Assembly (NCBI RefSeq): GCF_001493375.1
Contig: NZ_LN929763.1
Location: 50,708-114,707 of the forward strand
Source of the DNA: Streptomyces specialis
GTDB taxonomy: Bacteria > Actinomycetota > Actinomycetes > Streptomycetales > Streptomycetaceae
Direction of reading: 5' to 3'
Length of the DNA stretch: 64,000 bases
Numbering within the stretch: position 1 is the first letter of the stretch; the number at the start of each line of letters is the position of its first letter. Below, in pieces: positions 1 through 7,714 of the stretch. The notes below the pieces were generated by a model that was given only the letters and a program-made list of their open reading frames with translations, was not told the origin of the DNA and did not search any database. Position numbers and translations under genes: made by a program.

Positions 1-44
1 GCGCTCCGGGGTCCGTCGGCCGGCGGCGGGCGGCGCTTTGGGAG

Positions 45-788
45 GTGCGGAGGGCCGGGGCCGGGGCGGTCGCGGATTCGTTGCCGGTGGGGGACCGGTG
101 GCGCATGCCGGCGGGCGGGCCCGGTGGCGGGACCGTCCCGCCCGGCCCCCTGACGTGGGGCCCCAACCGCCTGCCCGTCCCCGTGGCCGCCGCGTGGAGC
201 GCGGAAACCCTCGAACTGGCGCCCGCCCTCACGATCCACCCCCACGGAACCGGCCTGGCCTACCGCGCCGAGCGGCCCGGCGACCGGGACCGCCACGGCG
301 TGCTGTGGCTACGGTGCCGCGACACGCCCGGCCAGGGACGCCCCCAGTTCCGCGCCATGCACCCGGCCCGGCAGCGCGCGGCGATGCTGAACCGGCTGTG
401 TCAGGTCTGTGCCGGCCCCGCCAGCCGCACCTCCCGCGGCTGGCTGTTCCTCGTCCAGCACACCGAAACCCGGGAGCAGCCGGCGGACTGGCCCGACGGC
501 GTGCTGTGCACCAAGCCCCCGATCTGCCTGCCCTGCGCCGCCCTGGCCCTCCGCCACTGCCCCCACCTCACCGAACCCGTGGCCATCCGCTCCCGCAAAC
601 CCCGCGTCTGGGGCGTCTTCGGCGGCCACTACCTCCCCACCACCGACAACCGCCTCACCCAGGTCCCGGACGACGCCTACCTCTCCTACGGCTCCCCGAC
701 CGCACCGTGGTTCGTCGCCCAGCAACTCGTCGTCGAACTCCAACGCTGCACCGTGATCGATCTCGTGGCGGAGTTGGCCGCGGCGTGA
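45..788 (+). CDS. Hypothetical protein with CxxC pairs
   Basis: A 247-residue protein I cannot assign to a named family. It has two cysteine pairs that could hold a metal (CQVCAG near residue 125 and CLPCAALALRHC near residue 165) and a tryptophan-rich second half (WGVFGGHY, PWFVAQQ). Codon bias is typical of the window. The start is uncertain: GTG at 45 overlaps a GGAGG, while ATG at 105 follows a GGTGGGGGA stretch. It ends 41 bases before the YjbQ-like gene on the same strand, so the two may be co-transcribed. Similar small proteins of unknown role are common in Streptomyces, but I infer no function. Confidence 0.6.
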   Translation: MRRAGAGAVADSLPVGDRWRMPAGGPGGGTVPPGPLTWGPNRLPVPVAAAWSAETLELAPALTIHPHGTGLAYRAERPGDRDRHGVLWLRCRDTPGQGRPQFRAMHPARQRAAMLNRLCQVCAGPASRTSRGWLFLVQHTETREQPADWPDGVLCTKPPICLPCAALALRHCPHLTEPVAIRSRKPRVWGVFGGHYLPTTDNRLTQVPDDAYLSYGSPTAPWFVAQQLVVELQRCTVIDLVAELAAA

Positions 789-829
789 CCGACGAGACGA
801 AGAAGGCCGGTGACCCGGATCATGGAGGC

Positions 830-1252
830 ATGTCTGACGCCTTCACCACACGAGTGATCGACATCGCGACCGGGTCCGAGGAGAACGTCCACGACCTCAC
901 CGAACGCTGCGCCGCCTTCCTCCGCGAGGTGGCGGACGGGCGGGACGGCCTGCTGAACGTGTTCGTGCCCCACGCCACGATGGGCGTGGCGCTGATCGAG
1001 ACCGGGGCCGGGAGCGACGACGACCTGCTGGCCGCACTGCGGGACCTGCTCCCGGCCGACGACCGCTGGCGCCACCGGCACGGGAGCCCGGGCCACGGCC
1101 GGGACCACGTACTCCCCGCGATCGTCCCGCCGCACGCCACCCTGCCGGTGATCGACGGCGCCCTGGCCCTGGGCACCTGGCAGTCCGTATGCCTGGTCGA
1201 CACCAACCGGGACACCCCCCGCCGACAGGTGCGGCTCAGCTTCCTCGGCTGA
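830..1252 (+). CDS. YjbQ/UPF0047 family protein
   Basis: 140 residues, the usual length of the YjbQ (UPF0047) family, whose members are compact cytosolic beta-barrel proteins; some have weak thiamine-phosphate synthase activity, but the true role is unsettled. Family features visible are HATMGVALIE near residue 45, the RHRHGSPGHGRDH stretch with conserved His residues near 85, and the C-terminal GTWQSVCLVDTNRD motif. The reading frame is open further upstream, but ATG 830 (MSDAFTTR) matches where the family begins; GGAGG lies immediately before it. The last 20 codons are duplicated downstream at 2201-2267. Confidence 0.85.
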   Translation: MSDAFTTRVIDIATGSEENVHDLTERCAAFLREVADGRDGLLNVFVPHATMGVALIETGAGSDDDLLAALRDLLPADDRWRHRHGSPGHGRDHVLPAIVPPHATLPVIDGALALGTWQSVCLVDTNRDTPRRQVRLSFLG

Positions 1253-1257
1253 AGCGG
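1191..1257 (+). repeat. 67-bp duplicated segment, copy 1 (YjbQ 3' end)
   Basis: Covers the last 20 codons, the stop and a few bases after it of the YjbQ-like gene. It is matched at 65 of 67 positions by 2201-2267 with a constant offset of 1010 bases. Confidence 0.9.
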
Positions 1258-1296
1258 CCCCGTCCCGTCCGCCGCGTCATGCCAGGGGCACGGTGG

Positions 1297-1545
1297 TCAG
1301 CGGGGGGGCGGTGTCGGCGGGTAGGGCAGGAGGGGCATCTCCCCGGCGTTCTTGATGGCCCGGGCCATCTCCCCCTGCTGCCGGACGGGCAGCCGGGGGA
1401 CGCGGCGACTGCGGATCTTCCCGCGGTCGGAGATGAACTTCCGCAGCAGGTTGGTGTCCTTGTAGTCGATGTACGTGATGCCTGCCGCCTCAAGGGGGTT
1501 GGGGCGGGGGCGCTGTTCGTTGCCCCGGCGTGTCTGCCTGGCCAT
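1297..1545 (-). CDS. rpsR: 30S ribosomal protein S18, zinc-free paralogue
   Basis: 82 residues with the S18 core [19 protein letters not shown] and [16 protein letters not shown]18 sits in the small-subunit platform next to S6 and S11. No CxxC pair is present, so this is the zinc-independent form that actinomycetes express when zinc is short, replacing the zinc-binding copy. A good Zur-like palindrome lies about 60 bases upstream (1607-1621), which fits that role. The tail (PYPPTPPPR) is slightly unusual. The gene stands alone; the usual partners (L28, L33 and S14 paralogues) are not in this window. Confidence 0.9.
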   Translation of the reverse strand: MARQTRRGNEQRPRPNPLEAAGITYIDYKDTNLLRKFISDRGKIRSRRVPRLPVRQQGEMARAIKNAGEMPLLPYPPTPPPR

Positions 1546-1606
1546 AGGAGTGGCTCGCTTTCCGCGCTGCCCGGGTTCGCCGGCCGGTGGGAACGGCGAC
1601 CTCAGA

Positions 1607-1621
1607 TGAAAATGATTGTCG
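1607..1621 (-). promoter_or_regulatory. Zur-like operator upstream of rpsR paralogue
   Basis: TGAAAATGATTGTCG is a 7-1-7 inverted repeat (TGAAAAT G ATTGTCG, 5 of 7 positions symmetric) close to the Streptomyces Zur consensus TGAAAATGATTTTCA. On the minus strand it lies just downstream of an AT-rich TATAAATAA stretch (about 1624-1632) that could be the -10 region, so a bound repressor would block transcription of the S18 paralogue. Zur control of zinc-free ribosomal proteins is established in Streptomyces; binding here is inferred. Confidence 0.7.
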
Positions 1622-1944
1622 TTTATTTATAACACCAGCGCGGCGCGTGCCGCTCGACGGCCCCCCACAGGGCTCCCGGCCCCGGGTGGTGAGCGCCTGC
1701 ACCGCGCTGTTCGGCGTGGCTTCCGTCCTGGGGGTCGCGCCCGGACCTCCGGGCAGTTGATCGCCGCTTGGGCCGGTGATGAGCCGTTCCAGCCGATCGA
1801 CTGCTTGCCGGAAGCGTCAGAGCGTGGAAGCCGGGAGTGAACCGCCAACGGGTCTTGTGGGCCGGTCGGCATGAGGTGTTCCGGGGTGAGTGGGAGGGTG
1901 AGGAGTGGCGGGACTGGTCCGCCGCGCGGCGCTGGAGGGTCCGG

Positions 1945-2232
1945 TCAAGGGCGTGGAGCGGTACCTGGTCCAGGTGTGGCCGGTGGGATGACCGGTCGGT
2001 GCACGCCCCGGCCCCCCGGGGCGCGCACCGACTGCGGTCCGGGCCAACTGATCCTGACGACGAAGGCGTCCTGTGATCCGTCGATGATCCGGTTCTTGTC
2101 GTAGAACTGGCCCAGGAGCTGGCCCGCCTGCTGGTTGTCGGCGGCCGGCAGCGGGAATGCCGAGCAGTCGGTGGTGGGTACCGACGGGTCGTACCCGTCT
2201 GCCTGGTCGACACCAACCGGGACAACCCCCAC
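1945..2232 (-). pseudogene. Possible gene fragment
   Basis: About 40 codons in the middle (roughly 2036-2190) read like real protein: CSAFPLPAADNQQAG followed by LLGQFYDKNRIIDGSQDAF. The reading frame before and after this is low-complexity and not protein-like, and the upstream end runs into the duplicated YjbQ segment. I cannot name the family. The likely explanation is a remnant left by the rearrangement that also produced the 67-bp repeat. An intact short gene cannot be excluded. Confidence 0.3.
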
Positions 2233-2267
2233 CGACAGGTGCGGCTCAGCTTCCTCGGCTGAAGCGG
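2201..2267 (+). repeat. 67-bp duplicated segment, copy 2
   Basis: Near-exact copy of the YjbQ 3' end, still readable as LVDTNRDNPHRQVRLSFLG followed by TGA, but with no gene body in front. It is a relic of a duplicated or recombined YjbQ gene. Confidence 0.9.
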
Positions 2268-2301
2268 GTCGGCCCGCTCCCGCTCGCGGAACGGGCTGGT
2301 G

Positions 2302-2982
2302 TCAGTGCCCGCCGGGGGGCACCAGGCCGGTGCGGTAGGCGAGGACGACGGCTTGGGCGCGGTCTCTGGCGCCGATTTTCGCCAGGATTCGCTTCACGTG
2401 GGTCTTGGCGGTGGACTCGGCGATGACGAGGAGGTCCGCGATCTCCTCGTTCGACAGGCCCTGCGCGACCAGGCACAGGACCTGCGTCTCCCGTTGCGTG
2501 AGCCCGGCGAGCCGCTGTCGCTCCCCGGTGGCCGCGGGGCCGGGCTCGCGGCCACCGGCGCCGAGCACGAAGTGTTCGACGAGATCGCGGGTGACCGCCG
2601 GGTCCAGCAGGGTTTCGCCGGCCGCCACCGTGCGTACGGCGTCGACCAGACGCTCGGGCGAGGCTCGCTTGAGCAGGAATCCGCTGGCGCCGCCGCGCAG
2701 CGCGCCCCATACGTATTCGTCGTGCTGAAAGGTGGTCAGGACCAGCACCTTCGTCGGAAGTCCGGCCGCGACGATGCGCCGGGTGGCCTCGATGCCGTCG
2801 ATGCCGGGCATCCGCACGTCCATGAGCACCACATCGGGGGCCAGCGTCCGGCACAGCTCGACGGCCCGGACGCCGTCGGCGGCCTCGTCGGCCACCTCGA
2901 TGCCGGCGGCGTTGCCGAGGATGACGCCGAGGCCGGCCCGGAGGAGCGCGTCGTCGTCGGCGAGCAGCACGCGGAGCGTCAT
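2302..2982 (-). CDS. LuxR/NarL-family response regulator
   Basis: 226 residues. The receiver domain (about 1-120) has the acidic pocket DDD at 9-11, phospho-acceptor Asp55 in VVLMDVRMPG, the switch Thr in LVLTTFQ and the conserved Lys in FLLKR. The C-terminal LuxR helix-turn-helix (about 158-220) contains LTQRETQVLCLVAQGLSNEE and TAKTHVKRILAKIG. It should bind DNA when phosphorylated by the kinase encoded just before it; the kinase stop and this ATG overlap by 4 bases (ATGA). It is the last gene of a three-gene minus-strand operon starting at 5032. Target genes are unknown, though the upstream membrane protein gene is an obvious candidate. Confidence 0.93.
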   Translation of the reverse strand: MTLRVLLADDDALLRAGLGVILGNAAGIEVADEAADGVRAVELCRTLAPDVVLMDVRMPGIDGIEATRRIVAAGLPTKVLVLTTFQHDEYVWGALRGGASGFLLKRASPERLVDAVRTVAAGETLLDPAVTRDLVEHFVLGAGGREPGPAATGERQRLAGLTQRETQVLCLVAQGLSNEEIADLLVIAESTAKTHVKRILAKIGARDRAQAVVLAYRTGLVPPGGH

Positions 2983-4115
2983 GCCAGGTCCCCCGTGCGC
3001 GGCAGAGGGAGCACGGCCCGTACGCGGAACCCGGCGCCGTCACCGCTTCCGTGCTCCACGGAGCCGCCGAACACGGCCACCCGCTCCGAGATCCCGAGCA
3101 GCCCGCGGCCCGGCCGGTAGCCCGGCTGCGGGCCGCGCCCGTCGTCCTGGACCTCCACCTCCACGCTCCGCCCGCCGCACCGCACGACGACGGTGGCCGA
3201 GGCCGCCTTGCCGTGCCGGAAGGCGTTGGTCAGTGCCTCCTGCACGATCCGGTAGGCCGACAGGTCGATGCTGCCCGGCAGTCGCGGCTGCGGCGGATCG
3301 ACCCGCACCGTCACGGCCAGCCCCGCTTCCGCCGTCCGCCGCACCAGGCGGGGCAGTTCGGCGAGGCCGGGGTGCGGGGCGACGCTGGTGTCGCGGCGCA
3401 GCAGGCCCAGCACACTGTCCAACTCGTCCAGGGCCTCCCGCCCGGTCCGCTCCACCCCGGCCAGGATCTCGCGGGCCTGCTCCGGGTCGTTGTCGAGCAC
3501 CACGCGGGCCGCGCCGGTCCGCACCAGCATGACGCTCATGGTGTGGCCCACGATGTCGTGCAGTTCGCGGGCGATCCGGTTGCGCTCGTCGATGACGGCG
3601 TCCCGGCTCATCAGCCGCCGGTCGTTCGCCTGCCGTTCCCGCCGGCGGGCACCGGCATAGCCGACGGCCCAGGTGAGCAGCCACACGACCACCACACCGG
3701 CGGGCACGGCGGGCGGCGGCGAAGGCTCGTCGCCGACGAAGTACGCCGCGGCGCCCGGCAGCGCGATCACCGGCCCCCACAGGGTCCGCCGCGGGGTCGC
3801 GCAGTGGCCGACGGAGTACAGGCCGATCAGGTTCGCCAGCGGGGACAGCGCGTCGGCCGTCGAGTACAGGGCCTCCACGGCGAGCGCCGCCGTTCCCGCC
3901 GCGTAGGCCGTCACCGGCATGAGCCGGCGGACGGCGAGGCTGCCGCCGATCACCACGGCCAGCGCCACGGACGCCAGCAGCCGCGCGCCGGGCGATGGCA
4001 TGGTGGCCAGCCGGTCGCTGACCAGCACCGCGACCGCGACGCCCGCCAGTGCGGCGTCCACGGTCCGGGCGGGAAGGCCGTTGCCCCACGAGACGATCGC
4101 GGCGAGCCGGTTCAT
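2979..4115 (-). CDS. Sensor histidine kinase, HisKA_3 type
   Basis: 378 residues from ATG 4115, chosen because GAGG lies about 10 bases upstream and the next gene ends at 4121. The N-terminal half has several membrane helices (roughly 20-160), followed by the dimerisation/phosphotransfer helix IARELHDIVGHTMSVM with the phospho-accepting His, then an ATPase domain with N-box VQEALTNAFRHG and G-boxes DDGRGPQPGYRPGRGLLGI. It autophosphorylates and passes phosphate to the overlapping response regulator. The signal is not identifiable; there is no extracytoplasmic sensor domain, so it probably senses within the membrane. A longer reading to 4145 is possible but lacks a better ribosome site. Confidence 0.92.
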   Translation of the reverse strand: MNRLAAIVSWGNGLPARTVDAALAGVAVAVLVSDRLATMPSPGARLLASVALAVVIGGSLAVRRLMPVTAYAAGTAALAVEALYSTADALSPLANLIGLYSVGHCATPRRTLWGPVIALPGAAAYFVGDEPSPPPAVPAGVVVVWLLTWAVGYAGARRRERQANDRRLMSRDAVIDERNRIARELHDIVGHTMSVMLVRTGAARVVLDNDPEQAREILAGVERTGREALDELDSVLGLLRRDTSVAPHPGLAELPRLVRRTAEAGLAVTVRVDPPQPRLPGSIDLSAYRIVQEALTNAFRHGKAASATVVVRCGGRSVEVEVQDDGRGPQPGYRPGRGLLGISERVAVFGGSVEHGSGDGAGFRVRAVLPLPRTGDLA

Positions 4116-4120
4116 GGGGG

Positions 4121-5032
4121 CTACCTCATCACCTCGGCGGGCCACCGCTCAACGCCGGACAGCAGCCGCCGCGCCACGACGACGGACACCGCCAGCACCG
4201 CGACGACCCCGGCCAGGGCCAGCAGCGCCGGCCACGGGCCGGGTGACGTCCAGGGCCGGCCGGCGTACGCGGTGGCCGTCACCGAGGCGAACACCGCCCC
4301 GTAGCCGACGACGGCGGAGACCATCAACCGGGTCTGGGTACGGGCGGGCGCCGGCCGCAGGCCGAGGCCGATGGCCAGCAGGCCCAGCACCTGAAGCCCG
4401 TGCAGGCCGATGGCGTGCGCCAGCTTGGCGCTGCCCTCGGCGCCGAACTCCACCGAGTCGGGCACCTGGCCGGTGGCTTCCACCGCGGCCTCGCCCTCCG
4501 CGGCCATGCCGAACCCGATGTATCCGCTGACCAGGACGCCCAGCAGACCCGCCACGACGGCGACGCGGGCAGCGGGCGCGCCCCGGAACCGCGCCAGTGA
4601 CCACGCCAGCAACAGGACCACGGCGAGCACCACGAGGATCACCACCTGGGCCATCACCGACCAGACCGCCGTGTCGAAGGCCGTCTCCTCGTTGAAGTGC
4701 GACGCCTCCCCGCGCCACCGCTGCATCGTGATCATGGCCACCTCGACGAGGGAGCCGCCGCCCAGCAGCCCGGCCGGCAGCCACCCCCAGCGCCGGACGG
4801 GAAGCTGGCGCATCACCCACACCGCCGACCAGCACAGGATGCCGAACGACATCCCGAACTCCACCGGCTTGCGCCACGACACCGCGCCCCACCACGGCGC
4901 CTGGTCCACCACCGCGACCACCGCGTGCACCGCGCCGGACGCCGTCAGCAGCGTCCCGCACCACCACAGAAACCGTTGCTGCGCGGTCACCGGACGGACC
5001 GCCGACCACACCTGCCGAAGAATCACCCTCAT
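4121..5032 (-). CDS. Multi-pass membrane protein, first gene of a two-component operon
   Basis: 303 residues with about eight hydrophobic helices, beginning WWCGTLLTASGAVHAVVAVV and ending LLALAGVVAVLAVSVVVARR. Polar loops include WRKPVEFGMSFG and the charged MQRWRGEASHFNEETAFD. I do not recognise a named family; proteins of this look are often annotated only as hypothetical membrane proteins. It is encoded 5 bases upstream of the histidine kinase and should be co-transcribed with the kinase and regulator, so it may supply the sensory input or be the regulated output. Confidence 0.8.
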   Translation of the reverse strand: MRVILRQVWSAVRPVTAQQRFLWWCGTLLTASGAVHAVVAVVDQAPWWGAVSWRKPVEFGMSFGILCWSAVWVMRQLPVRRWGWLPAGLLGGGSLVEVAMITMQRWRGEASHFNEETAFDTAVWSVMAQVVILVVLAVVLLLAWSLARFRGAPAARVAVVAGLLGVLVSGYIGFGMAAEGEAAVEATGQVPDSVEFGAEGSAKLAHAIGLHGLQVLGLLAIGLGLRPAPARTQTRLMVSAVVGYGAVFASVTATAYAGRPWTSPGPWPALLALAGVVAVLAVSVVVARRLLSGVERWPAEVMR

Positions 5033-5089
5033 GACCGCGGACGCTACGGCCGGGGCAAGCGGCGAACGTCCCCTCAGCGGAGTCGCTCA

Positions 5090-5111
5090 CCGTACCCCCC
5101 TCGGGGTACGG
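5090..5111. terminator. Strong hairpin between Usp and membrane-protein genes
   Basis: CCGTACCCC and GGGGTACGG form a perfect 9-bp stem around a 4-base loop. It lies downstream of the universal stress protein gene (minus strand, ending 5174) and about 60 bases upstream of the gene starting at 5032, so it may end the former or act as an operator for the latter. There is no U-run. Confidence 0.55.
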
Positions 5112-5173
5112 CCAAGCGCCGGACGGCCGAGGGGAGTTCCCGCGTCGGCACGTCACCGGACGGGCGGAACTCG

Positions 5174-6007
5174 TCAGGCCGCGACGCGCGCTTCAGTCGT
5201 GGGGGACGACGGCGACGGGGGTGGGGCTGTGGTGGAGCTGCGGCGGCCGACCACCAGCAGGGCGGCCGTGGCGGCGGCTTCGGTCAGGTGCCGTGCGGCG
5301 TTGCCGCTCACGATGTCCTCGGTGACCTTGACGTGCGGGTACCGGTGTCGCCAAGGGCTCAGGGCGTCGCCGAGGGCGCGGCCCCTGGCGGCGGCGACGT
5401 CGGTGTGGCGGTCCGGGTCGGGCACCATGGCGAAGCTCTCCGCGGACGGCAGGTCGTAGCTGTGGATGACTCGCAGCGTGGCGCCGCGCAGGGCGGCGGA
5501 CTCGAAGGCGAACGCGAGCAGGTCGTCGCACGGGTGGGTGACGTCCACACCCAGGACGACGTCGCCGGCGTCGTGTCGCGCGGCGTCGTGGCCGGGGGCC
5601 CGGACCAGGACGGCGGGACGCCGGGTGCGGGCGACGACGGCCAGGGCGATCGAGCCGACGAGGAAACCGGTCACCGTGCCCAGGGCACGGGAGCCGAGGA
5701 CCAGGAGGCCGGCGTCACCGGCGGACCGCGCGAGGACGGCTTCGGGGAAGCCGGGGATCACGTCGGTGATCACCGTCAGGCCGGGGTGCCCGGCCTTGAG
5801 TTCGTCGGCCACCCGCTTCAGCAGATGCTCCGGGCCGTGCGCGAGTTCCCCGGCGCCGGAGAAGGACAGACGGGTGTACGGGTCGATCTCGCGGACGTGG
5901 ACCAGCCGCACCGGCAGGTCCCGTCGGGCTGCCTCGTCGGCTGCCCAGGTGGCGGCGGCGCGGCTTTCGGGGGTGTGGTCGAGGCCCGCGACGACGGTGG
6001 GGTTCAT
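5174..6007 (-). CDS. Universal stress protein, two UspA domains
   Basis: 277 residues from ATG 6007, preceded by AGAAGGAG at good spacing. Two tandem UspA folds: the first starts PTVVAGLDHTPESRAAATW and ends at the nucleotide-loop motif GSRALGTVTGFLVGSIALAVV; the second starts DVVLGVDVTHP and ends at VVGRRSSTTAPPPSP, where the usual GxxGS(T/S) motif is degraded. Such proteins bind ATP or act in dormancy and stress survival in the cytoplasm. Its promoter cannot be read: 34 bases upstream the sequence turns into sequencing adapter (from 6041), so its closeness to the next genes is not reliable. Confidence 0.9.
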   Translation of the reverse strand: MNPTVVAGLDHTPESRAAATWAADEAARRDLPVRLVHVREIDPYTRLSFSGAGELAHGPEHLLKRVADELKAGHPGLTVITDVIPGFPEAVLARSAGDAGLLVLGSRALGTVTGFLVGSIALAVVARTRRPAVLVRAPGHDAARHDAGDVVLGVDVTHPCDDLLAFAFESAALRGATLRVIHSYDLPSAESFAMVPDPDRHTDVAAARGRALGDALSPWRHRYPHVKVTEDIVSGNAARHLTEAAATAALLVVGRRSSTTAPPPSPSSPTTEARVAA

Positions 6008-6040
6008 GGCGTGCTCCTTCTCGGGTGTCGAGGCGGGCAC

Positions 6041-6130
6041 CTGTCTCTTTTAAACATCTTACGCTGCCGTCGAAGAGGAGAGGGGTGAGCTTGGTGGGCG
6101 CGGGGTCACTTAAACAAAAAAAATGAGATA
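6041..6130. other. Embedded Nextera adapter, index and P5 flow-cell sequence (artefact)
   Basis: 6041-6073 matches the reverse complement of the Nextera i5-side adapter at 29 of 33 positions, beginning with the transposase end CTGTCTCTTATACACATCT (here CTGTCTCTTTTAAACATCT). An 8-base index slot follows (AGAGGAGA, one base from the complement of index S503). 6082-6110 then follows the complement of the P5 flow-cell oligo with mostly T-to-G errors, and an A-rich run (6112-6123) follows as in reads that run past their end. This is read-through sequence kept in the assembly, not genomic DNA. Confidence 0.93.
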
Positions 6131-6810
6131 ACACAAAAGCGTCGGACGAGGAATCTGAGACTCAGGTGATGTAGAGCGAATTGCAAACATCCATCGCGAC
6201 AACACAGAAGTCCGCAAGCGCGCACGACGGGGAGGCGTTCCCAGCGGGCTCCCAGGCCCCAGGTGCGGCCCGCGTGGACGGCCGCCAGGGCGACCAGGAC
6301 GGCGGCGTAGACGACGTGGTAGTCGACCAGCGGATTGGTCGACATGCTGGGGGTGCCGTCCGCGAGGGTCTGGTCCAGCGGCCATTCCGCCGCCCACATC
6401 AGCGCCATCATCGCCACGCCGCCCAGGGCGGCCAGCCGCAGGGCCACGCCGGTGGTGAGGGCGAGGCCGATGGCGAGCAGGCCGAGCATGAACGACCAGT
6501 CGGCCCAGGCGTCCCCGGCCCAGGAACGGAACGTGCCGTCCATCGGGCCGACGGCGACGTGGCTGAGGAAGCCCTCGGTCGGCGACCCGCCGTCGATCCA
6601 GCCGGCGCCCGAGGGGGTGCTGTACTGCCAGCCGAAGGTCTTGTCGAGGAACGCCCACAGGAAGACGAACCCGGTCAGGACGCGGACCGACGCGAAGAGG
6701 TGCGCGGTGGTCGCTCGCGCCGCGGCCCGGGTCGTGGTGGCGCCGGTGGCCTTGCGCCACGTGGGCAGGTGCGGACCGCCGTGTCGGCGGAAGTGCTGCT
6801 GGATGGCCAT
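6106..6810 (-). CDS. DoxX-like membrane protein, 3' end corrupted
   Basis: Starts at ATG 6810 behind GGAAGGAC. About 190 residues read as a DoxX-like protein with four membrane helices: FASVRVLTGFVFLWAFLDK, FMLGLLAIGLALTTGVALRL, LGGVAMMALMWAAEWP and VVYAAVLVALAAVHAG. DoxX relatives are small membrane proteins linked to redox and stress functions. After WERLPVVRA (about 6222) the reading changes to an AT-richer, unrelated tail ending in FFLFK that runs into the adapter artefact, so the true C-terminus is probably missing or only a few residues longer. A DevR-type palindrome lies 100 bases upstream (6911-6924), placing the gene in the dormancy set. Confidence 0.8.
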   Translation of the reverse strand: MAIQQHFRRHGGPHLPTWRKATGATTTRAAARATTAHLFASVRVLTGFVFLWAFLDKTFGWQYSTPSGAGWIDGGSPTEGFLSHVAVGPMDGTFRSWAGDAWADWSFMLGLLAIGLALTTGVALRLAALGGVAMMALMWAAEWPLDQTLADGTPSMSTNPLVDYHVVYAAVLVALAAVHAGRTWGLGARWERLPVVRACGLLCCRDGCLQFALHHLSLRFLVRRFCVISFFLFK

Positions 6811-6910
6811 GGTGTCCGTCCTTCCGGATGCGTCGGTGCGAGTTCCGCTCGCGGCTTCACTGTCCCGCCGCCGGGGGGTCGGCCCCAGGGGTCGCGGGTC
6901 CCGGCCGCCG

Positions 6911-6924
6911 GGGCCGAACGGCCC
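6911..6924. promoter_or_regulatory. DevR/OsdR-like palindrome upstream of DoxX gene
   Basis: GGGCCGAACGGCCC, a perfect 6+6 inverted repeat fitting GGGNCNNNNGNCCC, the pattern recognised by DevR-type regulators. It is 100 bases upstream of the DoxX start and just after the end of the next stress-protein gene. A degenerate second copy, GGGCCCGTTCAGTCC, follows at about 6933-6947. Confidence 0.65.
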
Positions 6925-6940
6925 TGACCGGTGGGCCCGT

Positions 6941-7630
6941 TCAGTCCGCGCGGGCGGTGACGGGCACGGGGACCAGCAGCACCGGCACGGGCGAGTGGCG
7001 CAGCAGGGCCTCGGTCACGCGGTCGAGGTGGGGCCCGACGCGTGGGTCCCGGTGCAGGGCGACGACGACGAGGGCGGAGCCGAGGGCCGCCCGGAGCACG
7101 GCGTGCACCATTCCCGGGCGTGTGGTCCGCAACCGCACGCCCGCGCCCAGGCGTTCGGCCTCCGCGAACGCGACCGCCGCGGCCTCGGCGTCGCCGTTGC
7201 TCCCGACGCACAGCAGCACGTCACCGTGGTCGGGGGAGTGCCGCAGCTCGCGCGGATCACCGCGTACGACCAGCAGCGGGCCGTTGGTCCGCTCGGCCAG
7301 GCCCTGGGCGACCGAAGCCGGCAGGTGCCCGGCCGGGCCGCTCAGACCGCGGGTGCCGACCACGGTGAGCAGCGCGTCACGGCTCCGTTCGGCCAGCACC
7401 GCCGCCGGCGCGCCGGGAACGGGCACCGGCAGCGCGATCAGCGCGGGATGCCGGTCGTGGACGCGGGCCAGGGCGGCCGACAGGATCGGCCCCGCCGCGT
7501 CCGGGTCCGGCAGGGCGTTCACGATGTGCAGTACGGCATCGCGCCGCTCCGCTTCCTCCGCCGCCCGGTCGAGCGCCCGGAACGCGGTGGCGGTGTCGTC
7601 GATTCCGGCGACGACGTGGGGTCGGGTCAT
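6941..7630 (-). CDS. Universal stress protein
   Basis: 229 residues from ATG 7630 (AGAGAGGACA upstream). The first UspA-like domain (HVVAGIDDTATAFRALDRA through VVGTRGLSGPAGHLPASVAQ, residues 4-115) keeps the nucleotide-loop pattern; the second (DVLLCVGSNGDAEAAAVAFA to the end) is shortened, lacking the middle of the fold. It is probably a dormancy/stress protein. It is transcribed behind the Rv1733c-like gene (85 bases apart) from the divergent promoter at about 8427, so both are likely under the DevR-like regulator. Confidence 0.88.
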   Translation of the reverse strand: MTRPHVVAGIDDTATAFRALDRAAEEAERRDAVLHIVNALPDPDAAGPILSAALARVHDRHPALIALPVPVPGAPAAVLAERSRDALLTVVGTRGLSGPAGHLPASVAQGLAERTNGPLLVVRGDPRELRHSPDHGDVLLCVGSNGDAEAAAVAFAEAERLGAGVRLRTTRPGMVHAVLRAALGSALVVVALHRDPRVGPHLDRVTEALLRHSPVPVLLVPVPVTARAD

Positions 7631-7714
7631 GGCCGTGTCCTCTCTCCATGTCTGTTTCGGGGGTCTGTTTCGAGGGCCGGGCCGGTCGGGCCGGTGGCCG
7701 GTGTCCTGCGGCCG

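Larger units (their letters stand above)
1546..2301. other. Long intergenic region with rearrangement relics
   Basis: About 750 bases without a convincing intact gene. It holds the Zur-like site and promoter of the S18 paralogue at its left end, a possible gene fragment (2036-2190, minus strand) and the second copy of the YjbQ 3' end (2201-2267). The rest shows no clear structure. Confidence 0.6.

Noticed and set aside
38..1252. 404-codon frame joining the first two genes
   Set aside because: The first 260 codons are arginine/proline-rich shadow of the gene at 45-788; only the YjbQ part from 830 is real.
6041..6073. Tn5-type mosaic end, possible natural transposon
   Set aside because: The match extends through the synthetic Nextera adapter, index and P5 oligo, which no natural element carries.
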